Notes under the pieces: generated by a model
What the model was told of the DNA's origin: nothing
Seen by the model: the letters and a program-made list of their open reading frames with translations, nothing else
Database searches by the model: none
Shown here: positions 16,252-25,287 of the stretch, in pieces
Position numbering within the stretch: position 1 is the first letter of the stretch
Layout of the letters: the number at the start of each line of letters is the position of its first letter
DNA from: Actinacidiphila oryziradicis
GTDB taxonomy: Bacteria; Actinomycetota; Actinomycetes; Streptomycetales; Streptomycetaceae
Direction: 5' to 3'
Length of the DNA: 64,000 nt
Assembly (NCBI RefSeq): GCF_005047355.1
Contig: NZ_SUMC01000007.1
Span: 1-64,000, forward strand
Program-made: the position numbers and the translations under genes

Positions 16252-19200
16252 ATGGGAATCCTCGACCGACTGCGGGGACGCACGAGCGCGGGTGCTACGG
16301 GTACTGCTACGGGCACGGACCCGGACGGCACGATATCCGCGAGCGGGACCGCTCCGGACACCGTTTCCGTTTCCGCCGCTGCCTCCGGCCGCGGTGGGCG
16401 GCGCGGCTGGTCCGGTCTGCCGCCGATCCAGCGCGCTACCGCGGAGCCGTCGCAGCACGCCGTCGCATCCGCCGACTTCGCGAGTTCGCTGGCGTCCTGG
16501 CAGAACCCCTCCTTTACGGGGTCGCTGTCGCACGCCGTCCTCGACGGCGCCCCGACCGGCCTGATCCGCGACGCACTGACGCCCGCCTCGGCGGGGGCCA
16601 CCGGTCCGTCCGGACGGCTCGGGGAGCCCGCGCTGTCCCTGCCGGTCGCCGTGGCGGAGGCCGACGACGCGGCAGGTCCCTCGGTGCAGCGGGTGGTGTC
16701 GGCCGCCCGCGCGACCGGCCCGCAGATCGCGCCGGTACGGTCCCGGTCCGCCCGTCCCGTCCCGCTGACCAGGGCGCCCGCCCCGCCCTCGGTCCAGCGG
16801 CGGGTCCTTCCGGCCGTGGCACCGGGGCCCGGCACGACCTCGCGGGCGGGTGAGCCTCCCGCACGGGAGTCGGACCCGGTACGCACCGCTGCCCCGGGTC
16901 GCGGTACGCCGTCGCCCGCCCCGGCCCTGGCCCCGCCCACGTCGCCCGGGCCCGGGCCCGGCGGGCTGCCTGCTGCTGCTTCTTCGTCATCGTCGTCCTC
17001 TTCTTCCTCCCTGCCCGTGGCCCCGGCCCCGGCGAGCGCGGCTCGCGTTCAGCGCCGGGCGTCGGGGCTGGGCGCGCCCAGCAGAGGCGCCGGGCATTCC
17101 ACCGGCTCATCATCGGTGCCGGCACCGCCTTCGGCTCCGGTGGCCCCGGCCGGCTCCTCGGCACCGCGCCGCCGTCCGCTGCTCGGTGCCCCGTTGTCCG
17201 CCCCACCCCCGGGCACGACCCCGCTTACCGCAAAGCCGCTCCGCCCTGCTCCCGACGGAAGCGCGACCGCCGTACAGAGGTCGACGACGGGCGCCTCGAC
17301 GCCTGTCCGTCCGGTTCCGGCTCACCAGGCGAGCCCTGACGTCCCGACACCCCCCGGGGTCAAGCGGCCCGTCGGCACGCCCGGTCCGGCGGTCGGCGTG
17401 CCGACGGTGAGCGGGGCTTCCGCGACTGTGCGTCCACCCCGGGCCCCGGCGGCCGCCGGTACGGACATGGGCGTGCCGTCGGTGCAGCGGTCAGCCTTGG
17501 CCGGCGGTCCGGCGGTCACGGTGCCGGCGGTCGTAGCGCCGTCGGTGCAGCGCTCATCGGTCGTCGGCGCCCCCGAGCCGGCGGTGGCCGGCGGTGCGGC
17601 GCCGGGTGCGTCCGGCACTCCGACGGCGGGTTCGGCGGGGCCTGCGGTGGCTGCGGGTTCGGGCACGGGTGGGCCCGGGGGTCGTCCGGGGGCTGGTTTG
17701 CCGCCAGTGCAGCGGTCGGCTTCGGCTGCCGTTGCCCCCGGGGCGGTGGCGGCCGGCGGTACGGATGCGTCCGGGGCGCCCGGCGCTCCGTTGGTGGGTT
17801 CGGCGCGGCCGTTGGCGGCTGGTGGTCCGGCGGTTGCCGTGCCGTCGGCGCAGCGGTCGTCGGCCGTTGGCGGTAGGGACACAGGTGGCCTGTCGGGCGG
17901 TGCGGCAGTTGCCCCGCTGGTGCACCGGCCGGCCTCGGGTCCTGGCGAGTCCGGGGTGTCCGGTGCTCCGCCGGCGGGTTCGGCGCGGCCGGTGGTGGCC
18001 GCCGGTACGGACACGGGCGTGCCGTCGGTGCAGCGGTCGTCGGTTGGTGACGCCTCCGGGCCGGCGGTGGTCGGCGGTACGGATACGGGCGCGGTGTCCC
18101 GTGCGTCCGGAGCTCCGCTGGTGGGTTCGGCGCGGCCTGTAGTGGCTGCGGGTTCGGGTGAGGGCGGGTCCGGGGGCCGTTCGGCGGTCGCCGCCGTGCC
18201 GTCGGTGCAGCGGTCGGTCTCGGCTTCTGGCGCTGCGGGGGTTCCGGCTGTGGGTTCGTCGCGCCCGGTGCCGGTTTCCGGGCCGGGGTCGCCGGTATCG
18301 GTGCAGCGGTCGTCGTCCGTCGGCTCGGCGCCGGTGGGCGGGGCTGCTGGGGGCGTGGTTTCGTCCGGGCTGGCGACATCCGCCGGTTCTGGGACGGGCA
18401 GCCCGACGGACGCGGTGCCGGTGCAGCGACTGTCCTCCTCCTCCGCCCCCAACGCCTCTGCGGATGGGTCCGGGGGCCGTTCGTCGGTCGCCGCCGTGCC
18501 GTCGGTGCAGCGGTCCGCGTCCGTGGGCGGGACTTCCGGGGCTGTGGGTTCGGCCGTGCCGTCGAGTGGTGGGGCGGCTTCCGGCGCGGCAGGGGCGGTT
18601 GCCGCGTCGCCCGCCGCTCGTCGCGTACCGGCGGCCGTACGCCCGTTGGCCCCGGCACGATCAATGGCGCCGATGGTGCGAGCCCTGTCCCTGCCCGCGT
18701 CGGCCGGTTCCGCAGCCGTACAGCGGCTGAGCACCTCGAAGGCGGTGCCGCTGCGCGATACCGCGTCCGCCCCGGCGGAGGGGCACCCGGCCCATGCCGC
18801 GACGGCGGCCACCGTCCGCGCGCCGGCACCGGCACATCAGGCACCGGCACATCAGGCACCGGCACATCAGGCACCGGCACATCAGGCACCGGCACATCAG
18901 GCACCGGCGCCGGCCGGCATCTCCGTACAGCGCTTGGCGGCTGCCCCTCGCGGCCCGCAGACGGTGCCGGGCCCCGGAAGCGGCGGCCCCGTGGTGCAAC
19001 ACCGTACGGCTGGAACCGTGCCCGCGTCGGGTCCCACCGTGCTCGGCGCGGCTGCCGGGGCCGCCGCCCGCCCCGCCCTCATGCATGGCGCCGGGGTCGG
19101 CCCGGACTCCACCGCTCCGCAGGGCGATGCCCCGGTCCAACGCAGCACCGACGGCCTACGGTTCAGCGGTGTGGCGCAAGCCTTCCCGGCCGTGCAGCGG

Positions 19201-19722
19201 TCGTCGGTCCCAGCTCCTGGCATCCCCTCGGTGCCGCGCGAACCGCGCGCGCAGGGGCGTGACCTTCCGGTGCCGCTCGCGGTGGCCGCACCCGCGCCGC
19301 CCATGGCGCTGCCGGTGCAGCGGACGCCCGCTACTCCCTCCCTGATGAACCGGATGCGTGCGTTCGTGTCGCCGGCCCGTCTCGCGGAGCCGCAGGTGAC
19401 GCCAGCCGTGGTCCACAGTCGCACCAGCGCCGGAAACGGCGGCGGAAAGGACGGCGGAAAGGACGGCGGAGGCGGGGGTGGAGGCACACAGCCGCCCGCG
19501 TACAGCGAGCACAACTTCGACAGCCCGCCCGCGTACAGCGCCCAGCGCCCCCCCAACAACACCGGCCACGGCATCACCGCCCAGTTCGACGCCCGCGAGC
19601 TGAAAGACGGACAGATCGACGAGCTGACCCACCGGCTGATCGGCCCGCTGACCAGACTGCTGCGGACTGAGCTACGGCACGACCGCGAGCGGATCGGCAG
19701 GCTGCGTGACCCTCGCCGCTGA
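16252..19722 (+). CDS. 1156-aa disordered Pro/Ala/Ser-rich VQR-repeat protein in the CIS operon
   Basis: The conserved N-terminus (GWSGLPPIQRATAEPS, then ASSLASWQNPSFTGSLSH) and conserved charged helix at the C-terminus (ELKDGQIDELTHRLIGPLTR, ending RERIGRLRDPRR) flank about 950 residues of low complexity. Roughly 20 copies of a [PS]VQR[SR] motif are spaced through the middle. There is also a poly-Ser run near residue 245, five HQAPA repeats near 860-885 and a Gly/Lys-Asp tract near 1065. There is no TM segment or signal peptide. The slot between the assembly-like genes and the second tube gene is where phages encode the tape-measure protein, so a length-control, scaffold or cargo-tethering role is plausible. 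A disordered composition is unusual for a tape measure. It shares the VQR motif with the putative cargo. SCO4249-type proteins in other streptomycetes look alike. Confidence 0.8.
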   Translation: MGILDRLRGRTSAGATGTATGTDPDGTISASGTAPDTVSVSAAASGRGGRRGWSGLPPIQRATAEPSQHAVASADFASSLASWQNPSFTGSLSHAVLDGAPTGLIRDALTPASAGATGPSGRLGEPALSLPVAVAEADDAAGPSVQRVVSAARATGPQIAPVRSRSARPVPLTRAPAPPSVQRRVLPAVAPGPGTTSRAGEPPARESDPVRTAAPGRGTPSPAPALAPPTSPGPGPGGLPAAASSSSSSSSSSLPVAPAPASAARVQRRASGLGAPSRGAGHSTGSSSVPAPPSAPVAPAGSSAPRRRPLLGAPLSAPPPGTTPLTAKPLRPAPDGSATAVQRSTTGASTPVRPVPAHQASPDVPTPPGVKRPVGTPGPAVGVPTVSGASATVRPPRAPAAAGTDMGVPSVQRSALAGGPAVTVPAVVAPSVQRSSVVGAPEPAVAGGAAPGASGTPTAGSAGPAVAAGSGTGGPGGRPGAGLPPVQRSASAAVAPGAVAAGGTDASGAPGAPLVGSARPLAAGGPAVAVPSAQRSSAVGGRDTGGLSGGAAVAPLVHRPASGPGESGVSGAPPAGSARPVVAAGTDTGVPSVQRSSVGDASGPAVVGGTDTGAVSRASGAPLVGSARPVVAAGSGEGGSGGRSAVAAVPSVQRSVSASGAAGVPAVGSSRPVPVSGPGSPVSVQRSSSVGSAPVGGAAGGVVSSGLATSAGSGTGSPTDAVPVQRLSSSSAPNASADGSGGRSSVAAVPSVQRSASVGGTSGAVGSAVPSSGGAASGAAGAVAASPAARRVPAAVRPLAPARSMAPMVRALSLPASAGSAAVQRLSTSKAVPLRDTASAPAEGHPAHAATAATVRAPAPAHQAPAHQAPAHQAPAHQAPAHQAPAPAGISVQRLAAAPRGPQTVPGPGSGGPVVQHRTAGTVPASGPTVLGAAAGAAARPALMHGAGVGPDSTAPQGDAPVQRSTDGLRFSGVAQAFPAVQRSSVPAPGIPSVPREPRAQGRDLPVPLAVAAPAPPMALPVQRTPATPSLMNRMRAFVSPARLAEPQVTPAVVHSRTSAGNGGGKDGGKDGGGGGGGTQPPAYSEHNFDSPPAYSAQRPPNNTGHGITAQFDARELKDGQIDELTHRLIGPLTRLLRTELRHDRERIGRLRDPRR
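18826..18900 (+). repeat. Five perfect 15-bp tandem repeats
   Basis: GCACCGGCACATCAG is repeated five times without mismatch, with a partial sixth copy to 18910. In frame it encodes HQAPA repeats within the disordered protein. The perfect identity suggests recent slippage and copy-number variation between strains. It is not a CRISPR array: there are no spacers. Confidence 0.95.
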
Positions 19723-19815
19723 CCCGCCGAAGCGCTGACCCGCACCCCCGCCCAGCGCGGCCGACAGGCCGCCCCGCACCATCTGTCTCGACCCCCCGCA
19801 GGAAGGCCGCATCCG

Positions 19816-20250
19816 ATGCCCCAGGACGCCCTGGACCCCGGTTCCAGCATCTTCTTCAACCTGACCATCGACGGTGAGGACCTGGGGTACTTCAACTCCT
19901 GCGAAGGTCTCTCCTCCTCGGTGGAGATCCACCAGCATCAGGAGGGCGGCAACAACGGCTTTGTATGGCAGCTGCCCTCCCGGGTGACGTTCTCCAACAT
20001 CACGCTGACCCGTCCCCTCACCCCCGACACCTCCAAGGTCGCGGCCTGGATCAGCTCCATCACCACCGGGGTCACCCGCCCCACCGCGCAGATCGCCGCG
20101 TTGCGCGCGGACGGCTCACTCGTCGCCAGCTGGGGGCTGATCGACGTGCTGCCGGTGAGCTGGAAGGGTCCCTCGCTGAACCCGGAGAGCCCTGCCGTGG
20201 CCACCGAAACCCTGGAGATCACCCACCACGGCTTCACGGATGCGGGGTAG
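19816..20250 (+). CDS. CIS second tube-like protein (gp19 family)
   Basis: 144 aa, T4 gp19-like: FFNLTIDGEDLGYFNSCEGL at the start and ATETLEITHHGF at the end. CIS and T6SS-like particles often have a divergent tube paralogue that initiates the tube at the baseplate; this gene's place next to the LysM adaptor and spike fits that job. AGGAAGGC lies before the ATG. It is more divergent from the first tube protein than a simple duplicate would be, and both keep the family length. Confidence 0.9.
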   Translation: MPQDALDPGSSIFFNLTIDGEDLGYFNSCEGLSSSVEIHQHQEGGNNGFVWQLPSRVTFSNITLTRPLTPDTSKVAAWISSITTGVTRPTAQIAALRADGSLVASWGLIDVLPVSWKGPSLNPESPAVATETLEITHHGFTDAG

Positions 20251-20253
20251 CAG

Positions 20254-20982
20254 ATGGCAGGCATGGGAAGCATAAGCGGAGCGGGCAAGAGCCTGGTGCG
20301 GGCCACGCTCGCCATTCATCAGCCGCCGATGGGCTACAGCACCACGCCGGGTGGGCTGATCAAGAGCTTCCACTTCGACTACAACCCGACCGAGCTGGCG
20401 CTGAGCCGCCGCGCCCAGTGGAAGACCACCCCGACCGCCGCCGTGCGCGACGGCGCGGTTCCGGAGTTCATGGGCCCGGAGCCCCGCGAGATGACGGTGG
20501 AGATCTTCCTGGACCGCTCGGAGGACCCGGACAGCAACGACGTACTCAAGAACGTCGAGGCACTCTTCTCCTGCTGCGAGACGACCGCTGCCAGCATCGC
20601 GGCGAAGCAGCCCTCGACCCCCTGGGTGGTCTTCCAGTGGGGGGGCTTCGCCACCGCCCGCTTCACCGCCTACGTCAGCGCCGTTGAGGCGCAGTACCTT
20701 ATGTTCGGCACTACCGGCATGCCGATCCGTGCCCGCTGCTCAGTGCACCTGCACGAGATCCCGAGCAAGACCCTCGGCCAGAACCCCACCTCCGGCGCGC
20801 TCACCGCCCAGCGGGTGCACCGGGTCGTCGCGGGCGACTCGCTGCAGTTCCTCGCCTGGCGCGAGTACGGGGACGCCACCGCCTGGCGCACCATCGCCGA
20901 GGCCAATGGCATCGACGACCCGGCCCAGCTGCAGACCGGCACCGAACTCATGCTCCCCGCCGCTGAAGAGGTTGGCTACTGA
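20254..20982 (+). CDS. CIS LysM-domain baseplate hub adaptor
   Basis: 242 aa. Residues about 15-180 match the conserved eCIS adaptor (SFHFDYNPTELALSRRAQWK, then GPEPREMTVEIFLDRS). The C-terminal 50 residues are a LysM motif: HRVVAGDSLQFLAWREYGD, then WRTIAEANGIDDP. In Afp/PVC-type particles this protein (Afp7 type) joins tube, spike and sheath at the baseplate; LysM here serves assembly, not peptidoglycan binding outside the cell. The stop overlaps the next ATG by one base. Confidence 0.9.
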   Translation: MAGMGSISGAGKSLVRATLAIHQPPMGYSTTPGGLIKSFHFDYNPTELALSRRAQWKTTPTAAVRDGAVPEFMGPEPREMTVEIFLDRSEDPDSNDVLKNVEALFSCCETTAASIAAKQPSTPWVVFQWGGFATARFTAYVSAVEAQYLMFGTTGMPIRARCSVHLHEIPSKTLGQNPTSGALTAQRVHRVVAGDSLQFLAWREYGDATAWRTIAEANGIDDPAQLQTGTELMLPAAEEVGY

Positions 20983-22892
20983 TGACCAAGATCGGCTACT
21001 CCAACGTCTTCAGCGTCAAGATCGCCGGAAAAACGCTGGACAAAAACGTTGCTCCGCTGCTCGTGGCGGGCTGGGTCGACTTCGGTGCCGGCGTGCCCGG
21101 CTCGTTCCAGCTCACCTTCCGCGACCAGAAAAAACTGGTACTCAGCCTGACCAACGCCGATATCGGCGCGAAGGTGGAGCTGGCCGCGGTCTCCGACGGC
21201 CAGGGCGCGCAGTCCCCGCTGCTCACCGGCGAGATCACCGCCCTTGAGACCGACTACGACGCCACCGGCACCTTCACCGTCATACGCGGTTACGACCTCG
21301 GCCACCGGATGCTGCGGCAGCGCCGGGTGGTCGCGTACCGCAACATGACCGCCTCCGACATCGCGCGCAAGCTGGCGGGTCAGGACAAGGTCCCGGTCGG
21401 CACCATCGACGCGACCAAGACCGTCTATGAGTTCATCACCCAGGCCAATGTCAACGACTGGGACTTCCTGGCCCGGCTCGCGGACGAGAACGAGATGGTC
21501 ATGTCCGTGAGCTCCCGGGGCGAGTTCCAGTTCGTCAAGCCCGACCCGGCGTCCGGCGCGCCCGCGGTGAGTACTCCGGGCGACAACAGCGATCTTGTCC
21601 TGGAGGCGGGCCACGACATTGTGCGCTGCCGGGTCTCGGTCACCTCCGCCGACCAGGTGGGCAAGGTCGAGGCGCGCGGCTGGGACGTGACGACCAAGAA
21701 GCCCCTGGTCGGCCGGTCGACCGCGATCGGCAACCCCGGCATCAGGATCGGCATTACGCCCGCCACGTCCATCGTCAAATTCGGGCCCGCCACACTCGTC
21801 GAGACCGACACTCCCTACGACAAGCAGGGCGAGGTGAAGAACGCCGCCTCCGCCCTCGCCGACGACGTCACCGCCGCGTTCGCCGAACTGGAGGTGACCG
21901 TCCGCGGCAACCCCAAGCTGCGGCCCGGCGTCCCCGTCGCCCTCGCCGACGTGGGCGTTCCCTTCGAGGGCAAGTACACTGTGACCGGCGCGCGCCACAC
22001 CTTCGGGGACCGCGAGTTCTACGCGACCTATCTGACCGTCAGCGGACGCCAGTGGCGCTCCCTGTACGGCCTCGCCTCGGGCGGCGCCAGCACCATGCCC
22101 CGGCTGCCGAGTGTCGCCAACGCCCTGGTCACCGACACCAAGGACCCGCTGCGCCAGGGCCGGGTCAAGCTGATGTTCCCCTGGCTGGACGGCACTTATG
22201 TCAGCGACTGGACCCGTAGCGTGCAGTTCGGCGGGGTGAACGGCGGCGGGCTGATCACCCCGGAAGTCGATGACGAGGTGCTGGTGGCGTTCGACCGGGG
22301 TGCCCTGGACCACCCGTTCGTCATCGGTGGCCTCTACAACGGCAAGGACAAGCCCGACCCCGTCGACGTCAAGCCCGTCGACCCCACCACCGGCAAGATC
22401 GTCCGGCGCACCCTGTCCGACCGCAGCGGCAACCGCCTGGACCTGCTCGACCAGCGCACCGGGACCAAGCGCGGCGTACGGCTCAGCACCGGCAACGACG
22501 CGCTCACCATCAACCTGGACCGCACCCGCACCGAGATCACCATCGACAGCAAGGGCGCTGTCACCATCAAGGGCACCCGGTCGGTGTCCGTCGAGGCGGG
22601 GATGGACCTGTCGCTGAAGGCGGGCGGAAACCTGTCGCTCAAAAGCGGCGGGATCCTGAACATGGAGGCGAGCACCATCAGCGCCAGGTCGCTCGGCCCG
22701 TTCAGCGTCAACGCGGTGAGCATGCTGACCCTGAACACGGAGGGGATCCTCGAAATCGGCGCGCTGGCCGCCGCGACCGTCAACGGCACTGGCTCCCTCA
22801 TCCTCACCTCGGAGGCGAACATCCTCATGAGCGCCCCCAACATCGCGATGGCCGGTGGCCTCATCACCGCCAACGCGGTGCCGGTGATCTGA
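20982..22892 (+). CDS. CIS VgrG-like spike protein
   Basis: 636 aa. The N-terminal ~365 residues resemble the phage gpD/gp27-type hub (WDFLARLADENEMVMSVSS). An OB-fold gp5 domain follows at about 375-455 (DPLRQGRVKLMFPWLDG, then GLITPEVDDEVLVAFDRG, then HPFVIGGLYNGKDKP). The last ~170 residues form short beta-helix repeats (TITIDSK-type, VSVEAGMDLSLKAGGN). It forms the trimeric spike under the tube. No effector domain is fused to the C-terminus, and no PAAR tip gene follows in the operon. The start is at 20982, sharing one base with the upstream stop. Confidence 0.93.
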   Translation: MTKIGYSNVFSVKIAGKTLDKNVAPLLVAGWVDFGAGVPGSFQLTFRDQKKLVLSLTNADIGAKVELAAVSDGQGAQSPLLTGEITALETDYDATGTFTVIRGYDLGHRMLRQRRVVAYRNMTASDIARKLAGQDKVPVGTIDATKTVYEFITQANVNDWDFLARLADENEMVMSVSSRGEFQFVKPDPASGAPAVSTPGDNSDLVLEAGHDIVRCRVSVTSADQVGKVEARGWDVTTKKPLVGRSTAIGNPGIRIGITPATSIVKFGPATLVETDTPYDKQGEVKNAASALADDVTAAFAELEVTVRGNPKLRPGVPVALADVGVPFEGKYTVTGARHTFGDREFYATYLTVSGRQWRSLYGLASGGASTMPRLPSVANALVTDTKDPLRQGRVKLMFPWLDGTYVSDWTRSVQFGGVNGGGLITPEVDDEVLVAFDRGALDHPFVIGGLYNGKDKPDPVDVKPVDPTTGKIVRRTLSDRSGNRLDLLDQRTGTKRGVRLSTGNDALTINLDRTRTEITIDSKGAVTIKGTRSVSVEAGMDLSLKAGGNLSLKSGGILNMEASTISARSLGPFSVNAVSMLTLNTEGILEIGALAAATVNGTGSLILTSEANILMSAPNIAMAGGLITANAVPVI

Positions 22893-23329
22893 TGGCAGAG
22901 CAATTCGTCGGCACCGGATGGGCGTTCCCGATGCGCATCGGCCCCACCGGCGGCATCGCCATGGTCAGCGGGGAACGGGAGGTCGAGGAGGCCATGCGGC
23001 TCGTGCTGGCCACCGCGCCGGGCGAGCGGCCGATGCGCCCCGAATTCGGCTGCGCCATCCACGACATGGTCTTCGCCCCCATCAACGAGGCCACCGCGGG
23101 CCGTATCCAGCACGAGGTGTACGTCAGCCTGGACCGCTGGGAGCCGCGCATCGAGGTGGAGGACGTCGCGGTGACCGCCGGCGACGCACAGGGTGTGCTC
23201 TACATCGACGTCCGCTACTCCATCCGCGGCACCAACAACCCGCGCAGCCTGGTCTTCCCGTTCTACGTAATCCCCTCCCACGACGAGCCGTCCTCGGACC
23301 CCGGACCGGCCACCGAAAGCGACCGCTGA
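22892..23329 (+). CDS. CIS gp25-like baseplate wedge protein
   Basis: 145 aa of the GPW/gp25 family. GTGWAFPMRI at the N-terminus, the E-rich strand EREVEEAMRLVLATAPGER and MRPEFGCAIHDMVF are characteristic. gp25 proteins connect the baseplate to the first sheath ring. A one-base overlap with the genes on both sides points to coupled translation within the operon. Confidence 0.93.
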   Translation: MAEQFVGTGWAFPMRIGPTGGIAMVSGEREVEEAMRLVLATAPGERPMRPEFGCAIHDMVFAPINEATAGRIQHEVYVSLDRWEPRIEVEDVAVTAGDAQGVLYIDVRYSIRGTNNPRSLVFPFYVIPSHDEPSSDPGPATESDR

Positions 23330-25287
23330 TGGCACTGCCCTCCCCCAATCTCGACGACCGCCGCTTCCAGCAGTTCGTCGACGACGCCAAGCGCTACATC
23401 CAGCAGCGCGCTCCGGAGTGGACCGACCACAACGTGTCCGACCCCGGCGTCACTCTCGTCGAGACGGTCGCCCACATGGCCGACCAGGTCGTGTACCGGC
23501 TCAACCGGGTGCCCGAGAAGAACCACCTCGCCTTCCTCGACCTCATCGGGATCACCCTCTTCCCGCCCTCCGCCGCGCGCACCGACATCACCTTCTGGCT
23601 GTCAGCGCCGCTGGACGAGGCCGTCCGGCTGCCGGTCGGCACCGAGGTCGCCACCTCCCGCACGGAGAGCGAGGAGGCGGTGGTCTTCGCCACCGAGCGG
23701 GAACTCAACGTCGTGTCCTGCGAGTTGTCGTACCTCGTCGTCCAGCAGAGCGGGAAGGCGATCGTCGACCGGACCTCGGACCTCGCCGAGGGCAAGGACC
23801 TGCTCTGCTTCTCCGAGTCGCCGGCGCCCGGGGACTGCGTGCTGCTGGGGCTCAGTGCCGCCGTGCCGCACTGCGCGGTGGCGCTCACCATCGACAGCCG
23901 GGTCGACGGCGTCGGCGTGGACCCCCGCCAGCCGCCGCTGGTCTGGGAGGCGTGGACCGAGGACGGCTGGACCGTCTGCGAGGTCGACCGGGACGGCACC
24001 GGCGGCCTCAACCGCCCCGGCGAGGTCGTGCTGCACATCCCCGGCGGTCACACCCTGTCCCGCACCGGACGCCGCGAAGCGGGCTGGCTGCGCTGCCGGG
24101 TCACCGACCCGCTGCCCGACCAGCCCTTCTACACCACCTCGCCCACCATCCGGTCAGCCGAGGCGTTCACCATCGGCGGCACCACCGGCGCCATCCACGC
24201 CGAGACGGTTCGCGACGAGGCCCTGGGGGAGTCCACCGGGCTCCCCGGCCAGCGGCTGCGGCTCGCAGGCGCCCCCGTGGTCGGCGACGTACCGCCGCTG
24301 CACCTCCAGGTCGTCGAGGACGACGGCTGGACCGACTGGGACGTCGTCCCGCACTTCGCCGCCTCCGGCCCGGACGACCGCCACCTCACCCTCGACGCGG
24401 CCACCGGGGAGATCGCCTTCGGCCCCTCCGTACGCGAACCCGACGGCACCCTGCGCCAGTACGGGGCCGTCCCGCCCAAGGGCGCCGTCATCCGCGCCCG
24501 CCAGTACCGCATCGGCGGCGGACGGGCGGGCAATATCGCGCGCGGCGCCGTTCAGGTGCTGCGCAACTCCGTCCCGTACGTCTCCGAGGTCACCAACCGC
24601 GAGGCCGCCAGGGGCGGCGTCGACGGCGAGACCGTCGCCGAGGCGAAGGCCCGCGCCCCCATCACGCTGCGCGCCCAGGACCGCGCCGTGACCCTGCGCG
24701 ACTACGAGGAGCTCGCCCGGCGCGCCGCCCCCGAGACCGCCCGCATCACCTGCCTGGCCGGCGACGAGGAGGAGTACGGCGCCCACGCCGTACGGGTCCT
24801 GGTCGTCCCGCAGGCCGTGCCCGACCCCGGCGGGCGGCTGCGCTTCGAGCAACTCGTCCCGGGCGACGCCCTGCTGGACCGGATCACCCGGTACCTCGAC
24901 GACCGGCGGCTGATCGGCACCCGGCTGGCCGTGGGGCCGCCCTACTACCAGGGCATCACCGTCGTCGCGACCGTGCACGCCTTCCGGGGCACCGACACCG
25001 ACCGGGTCCGGAGGCAGGCCCACGACGCCCTCTACCGGCACCTGGACCCGCTGACCGGCGGAGCCCTCGGCAAGGGCTGGCCCTTCGGGCGCCCGGTGCA
25101 GGCGGGCGAGATCTTCGCCGTCCTCCAGCGGGTGCCCGGCGTGGAGCTCGTCGACGAGGTGCTACTCCACCCGGCCGACCCGCTGACCGGCAAGCGCGGC
25201 GACCCGACCGAGCGCATCGACCTCGAACCGCCGTCCCTGGTCTTCTCCTTCGACCACCGGGTCCGCGTCGTCGGGGACGCCTCATGA
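23329..25287 (+). CDS. CIS baseplate assembly protein, gpJ/gp6-like
   Basis: 652 aa from ATG 23329, which overlaps the gp25 stop. A longer open frame upstream is a shadow of gp25. The N-terminus NLDDRRFQQFVDDAKRYIQQ, then HNVSDPGVTLVETVAHMAD, is typical of 'putative baseplate assembly protein'. The middle is variable beta structure. The C-terminal section (EVTNREAARGGVDGETVAEA, then VTLRDYEELARRAAPETARI) matches the conserved gpJ/Afp11 wedge core. It forms the baseplate wedge ring with the next gene product. Confidence 0.93.
   Translation: MALPSPNLDDRRFQQFVDDAKRYIQQRAPEWTDHNVSDPGVTLVETVAHMADQVVYRLNRVPEKNHLAFLDLIGITLFPPSAARTDITFWLSAPLDEAVRLPVGTEVATSRTESEEAVVFATERELNVVSCELSYLVVQQSGKAIVDRTSDLAEGKDLLCFSESPAPGDCVLLGLSAAVPHCAVALTIDSRVDGVGVDPRQPPLVWEAWTEDGWTVCEVDRDGTGGLNRPGEVVLHIPGGHTLSRTGRREAGWLRCRVTDPLPDQPFYTTSPTIRSAEAFTIGGTTGAIHAETVRDEALGESTGLPGQRLRLAGAPVVGDVPPLHLQVVEDDGWTDWDVVPHFAASGPDDRHLTLDAATGEIAFGPSVREPDGTLRQYGAVPPKGAVIRARQYRIGGGRAGNIARGAVQVLRNSVPYVSEVTNREAARGGVDGETVAEAKARAPITLRAQDRAVTLRDYEELARRAAPETARITCLAGDEEEYGAHAVRVLVVPQAVPDPGGRLRFEQLVPGDALLDRITRYLDDRRLIGTRLAVGPPYYQGITVVATVHAFRGTDTDRVRRQAHDALYRHLDPLTGGALGKGWPFGRPVQAGEIFAVLQRVPGVELVDEVLLHPADPLTGKRGDPTERIDLEPPSLVFSFDHRVRVVGDAS

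Noticed and set aside
17322..18904. Long minus-strand frames (496 and 462 aa) opposite the disordered CIS protein
   Set aside because: They are shadows of GC-rich repeat codons; the plus strand has conserved ends and overlaps its neighbours as an operon member.
18826..18910. Possible CRISPR array
   Set aside because: Units are directly adjacent with no spacers and are in frame with a coding repeat.
22334..23335. 333-aa minus-strand frame across the VgrG/gp25 border
   Set aside because: It is antisense to two confident CIS genes that overlap by one base and has no family match.
24154..25041. 295-aa minus-strand frame inside the gpJ-like gene
   Set aside because: Gly/Val/Asp-rich shadow of the conserved plus-strand gene.
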